Positions 62,936-64,000 of a stretch of DNA of 64,000 nt are shown here, piece after piece. The first letter of the stretch is position 1, and every line of letters starts with the position of its first letter. A program made the translations under genes and the position numbers. The notes below the pieces were generated by a model. The model was not told where the DNA came from. It worked only from the letters and a program-made list of their open reading frames with translations, and searched no databases. The stretch comes from Candidatus Sphingomonas phytovorans (lineage in GTDB: Bacteria; Pseudomonadota; Alphaproteobacteria; Sphingomonadales; Sphingomonadaceae), in assembly GCA_029202385.1 (NCBI GenBank), contig CP119314.1:4701001-4765000 (forward strand). The letters run 5' to 3'.

Positions 62936-64000
62936 ATGCGCATCACCGGGATCATCGCGCTCGCGCTTGCGGGCAGCAGCTTCGGCGCGCTGGCGAGCGC
63001 GGCGCAGGCGCAGGTCGCCGATCCGCAACTGCCGCAGGACGAGGCGAAAACCGAGTCGGGCGATATCATCGTGCTCGGCTCGCGCATCCCGCGAATCCAG
63101 GGCGAGGGACCGGCCCCGGTGACGACGATCACCGCCGACGACATCCTGCGCAACGGCTATCAGAGCGTGCCGGACGTACTTCGCGCCATCACCCAGAATG
63201 GCGGCGAGACTCAGAGCCAGCAGAGCTTTTCCGGCGCAGACTTCACCCCCGGGGCGCAGCAGGTGGATCTGCGCGGGCTTGGCCCCAACCATACGCTGGT
63301 GCTGGTCAACGGGCGGCGCATCGCCGATTTCCCGCTGCCCCTCGGTGGCAACAGCAACTTCACCGACATCTCCAACATTCCGGTCGGCCTGATCGACCGG
63401 ATCGAAGTGCTGAGCGGCAGCGCCTCGGCCATCTACGGCTCGGATGCGATTTCGGGCGTGGTCAATTTCCAGCTCAAGTCGAAGCCCGACGGTACCCGGT
63501 TCGATTTCCGCTATGGCGGGACCGAGCAGGGCGGCGGATCCTCGTTCCGGCTCACCGGCACGACCGGGTGGGACACCGGCGCGTTCCACGGCGTGGTTGG
63601 CATCGAGGGGCTCGTCCAGCGTCCGCTCTGGCAATATCAGCGCAAGCTGCAGGATTCGACCGCTGACAACCCCGCGACCGCTGTCCCGCTCGCTCGACGT
63701 ACCTTCCTGCGGACCGACGAATATTCCGGATATATCGATCCGGGCAAGGCGACCTGCGACGCACTGTCGGGCCTGAATCGCGGCACGACCTATTATGCCG
63801 CGCGGCCACGCTACGACACGATCAGCGGCCCTGGCCATTTCTGCGGCAGCAACGCATCGGTCGCCTATGGGACGATGATCTCGGAACGCAAGTCGGTCAG
63901 CGGCTTCGGTTCTATAGGCTATGACATCAGCGATCGTGCCGAACTGTTCGTCGATTTTCAGGCAAGCTATTCGAAGCTCAAATTGTTCCGTGACGTGCTC
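62936..64000 (+). CDS. TonB-dependent receptor (3' end beyond window)
   Basis: The frame from the ATG at 62936 (GGGGGA ribosome-binding site; an ATG lies 3 bp earlier) stays open to the window end. A signal peptide ends at AQAQ. A plug domain follows (IIVLGSRIPRIQGE, VPDVLRAITQNGG, VDLRGLGPNHTLVLVNGRRI, IEVLSGSASAIYGSDAISGV). Barrel strands begin after about residue 175. No STN domain is present, so it is not a transducer. It faces the peptidase fusion across a shared 138-bp promoter region and may import the dipeptides or other products (inference). Confidence 0.9.
   Translation, partial: MRITGIIALALAGSSFGALASAAQAQVADPQLPQDEAKTESGDIIVLGSRIPRIQGEGPAPVTTITADDILRNGYQSVPDVLRAITQNGGETQSQQSFSGADFTPGAQQVDLRGLGPNHTLVLVNGRRIADFPLPLGGNSNFTDISNIPVGLIDRIEVLSGSASAIYGSDAISGVVNFQLKSKPDGTRFDFRYGGTEQGGGSSFRLTGTTGWDTGAFHGVVGIEGLVQRPLWQYQRKLQDSTADNPATAVPLARRTFLRTDEYSGYIDPGKATCDALSGLNRGTTYYAARPRYDTISGPGHFCGSNASVAYGTMISERKSVSGFGSIGYDISDRAELFVDFQASYSKLKLFRDVL

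Noticed and set aside
62900..63838. 312-codon minus-strand frame
   Set aside because: Antisense to the TonB receptor that begins at 62936 and remains open to the window end.
1..64000. CRISPR arrays, tRNA and rRNA genes
   Set aside because: No regularly spaced repeats, cloverleaf-like segments or rRNA-like stretches were seen on reading; a covariance-model search would be decisive.

Overview
The window looks like chromosomal DNA of a GC-rich alphaproteobacterium, most probably a sphingomonad (inference). The grounds are the gene style, TonB-dependent receptors with FecI/FecR signalling, and a Kdo-linked, ABC-transporter-dependent capsule locus whose flanking genes resemble the rhizobial rkp/kps sets. 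No rRNA, tRNA or CRISPR array was seen.

Layout. (1) 1-3.2 kb: a four-gene same-strand run, cut by the window edge: the end of an SMC/ABC-type ATPase, an unknown protein, a four-helix membrane protein, and a DGQHR-domain (DndB-like) protein broken by one extra G in a G run. It is a candidate defence or DNA-modification island. (2) 3.2-5 kb: scrambled mobile DNA, with an integrase start fused to a DUF6118 tail, transposase debris and a hexamer tandem repeat. (3) 5-36.3 kb: a large, visibly less GC-rich capsule region holding many glycosyltransferases (GT2, GT4, GT9), SAM methyltransferases, a beta-helix lyase-like protein, WcbI and GSCFA proteins, heptose genes (gmhB, hldE), an AGE-family epimerase, and the export genes kpsT, a Wza/KpsD-like lipoprotein, kpsM and kpsE. 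kpsT and kpsM, normally adjacent, are about 13 kb apart. An IS5-type fragment and a complete IS630 element lie inside. (4) 36.4-37.6 kb: a transposase remnant and a decayed Asp/Asn beta-hydroxylase gene. (5) 37.6-48.6 kb: the conserved capsule initiation and Kdo supply block: kpsS, an LTA-synthase-like sulfatase-fold gene, an SDR, a fatty-acid hydroxylase, a GT4, kpsC, a histidine-phosphatase-like gene, kdsB, kpsF and kdsA.

(6) 49.1-60.4 kb: a FecI-type sigma factor, FecR and an STN-domain TonB receptor, followed by two paralogous four-cysteine secreted proteins, each with its own hairpin terminator, then a MacB-like ABC ATPase and permease, a TolC-like outer-membrane factor and an HlyD/MacA-like adaptor. 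A tiny lipoprotein gene lies antisense between permease and tolC. (7) 60.4-64 kb: an Lrp/AsnC regulator translationally coupled to an exported cyanophycinase/isoaspartyl-peptidase fusion, divergent from a second TonB receptor that runs off the window.

How they fit: KpsF, KdsA and KdsB supply CMP-Kdo; KpsC and KpsS build the Kdo linker on a lipid; the interior transferases extend and decorate a probably heptose-containing glycan; KpsMT, KpsE and the Wza-like protein export it. The most unusual items are a recurring beta-rich module attached to unrelated capsule enzymes, a GT9 split between two genes, a 979-residue GT-GT-acyltransferase, the two secreted proteins beside a dedicated exporter, and the bifunctional cyanophycin-degrading fusion.
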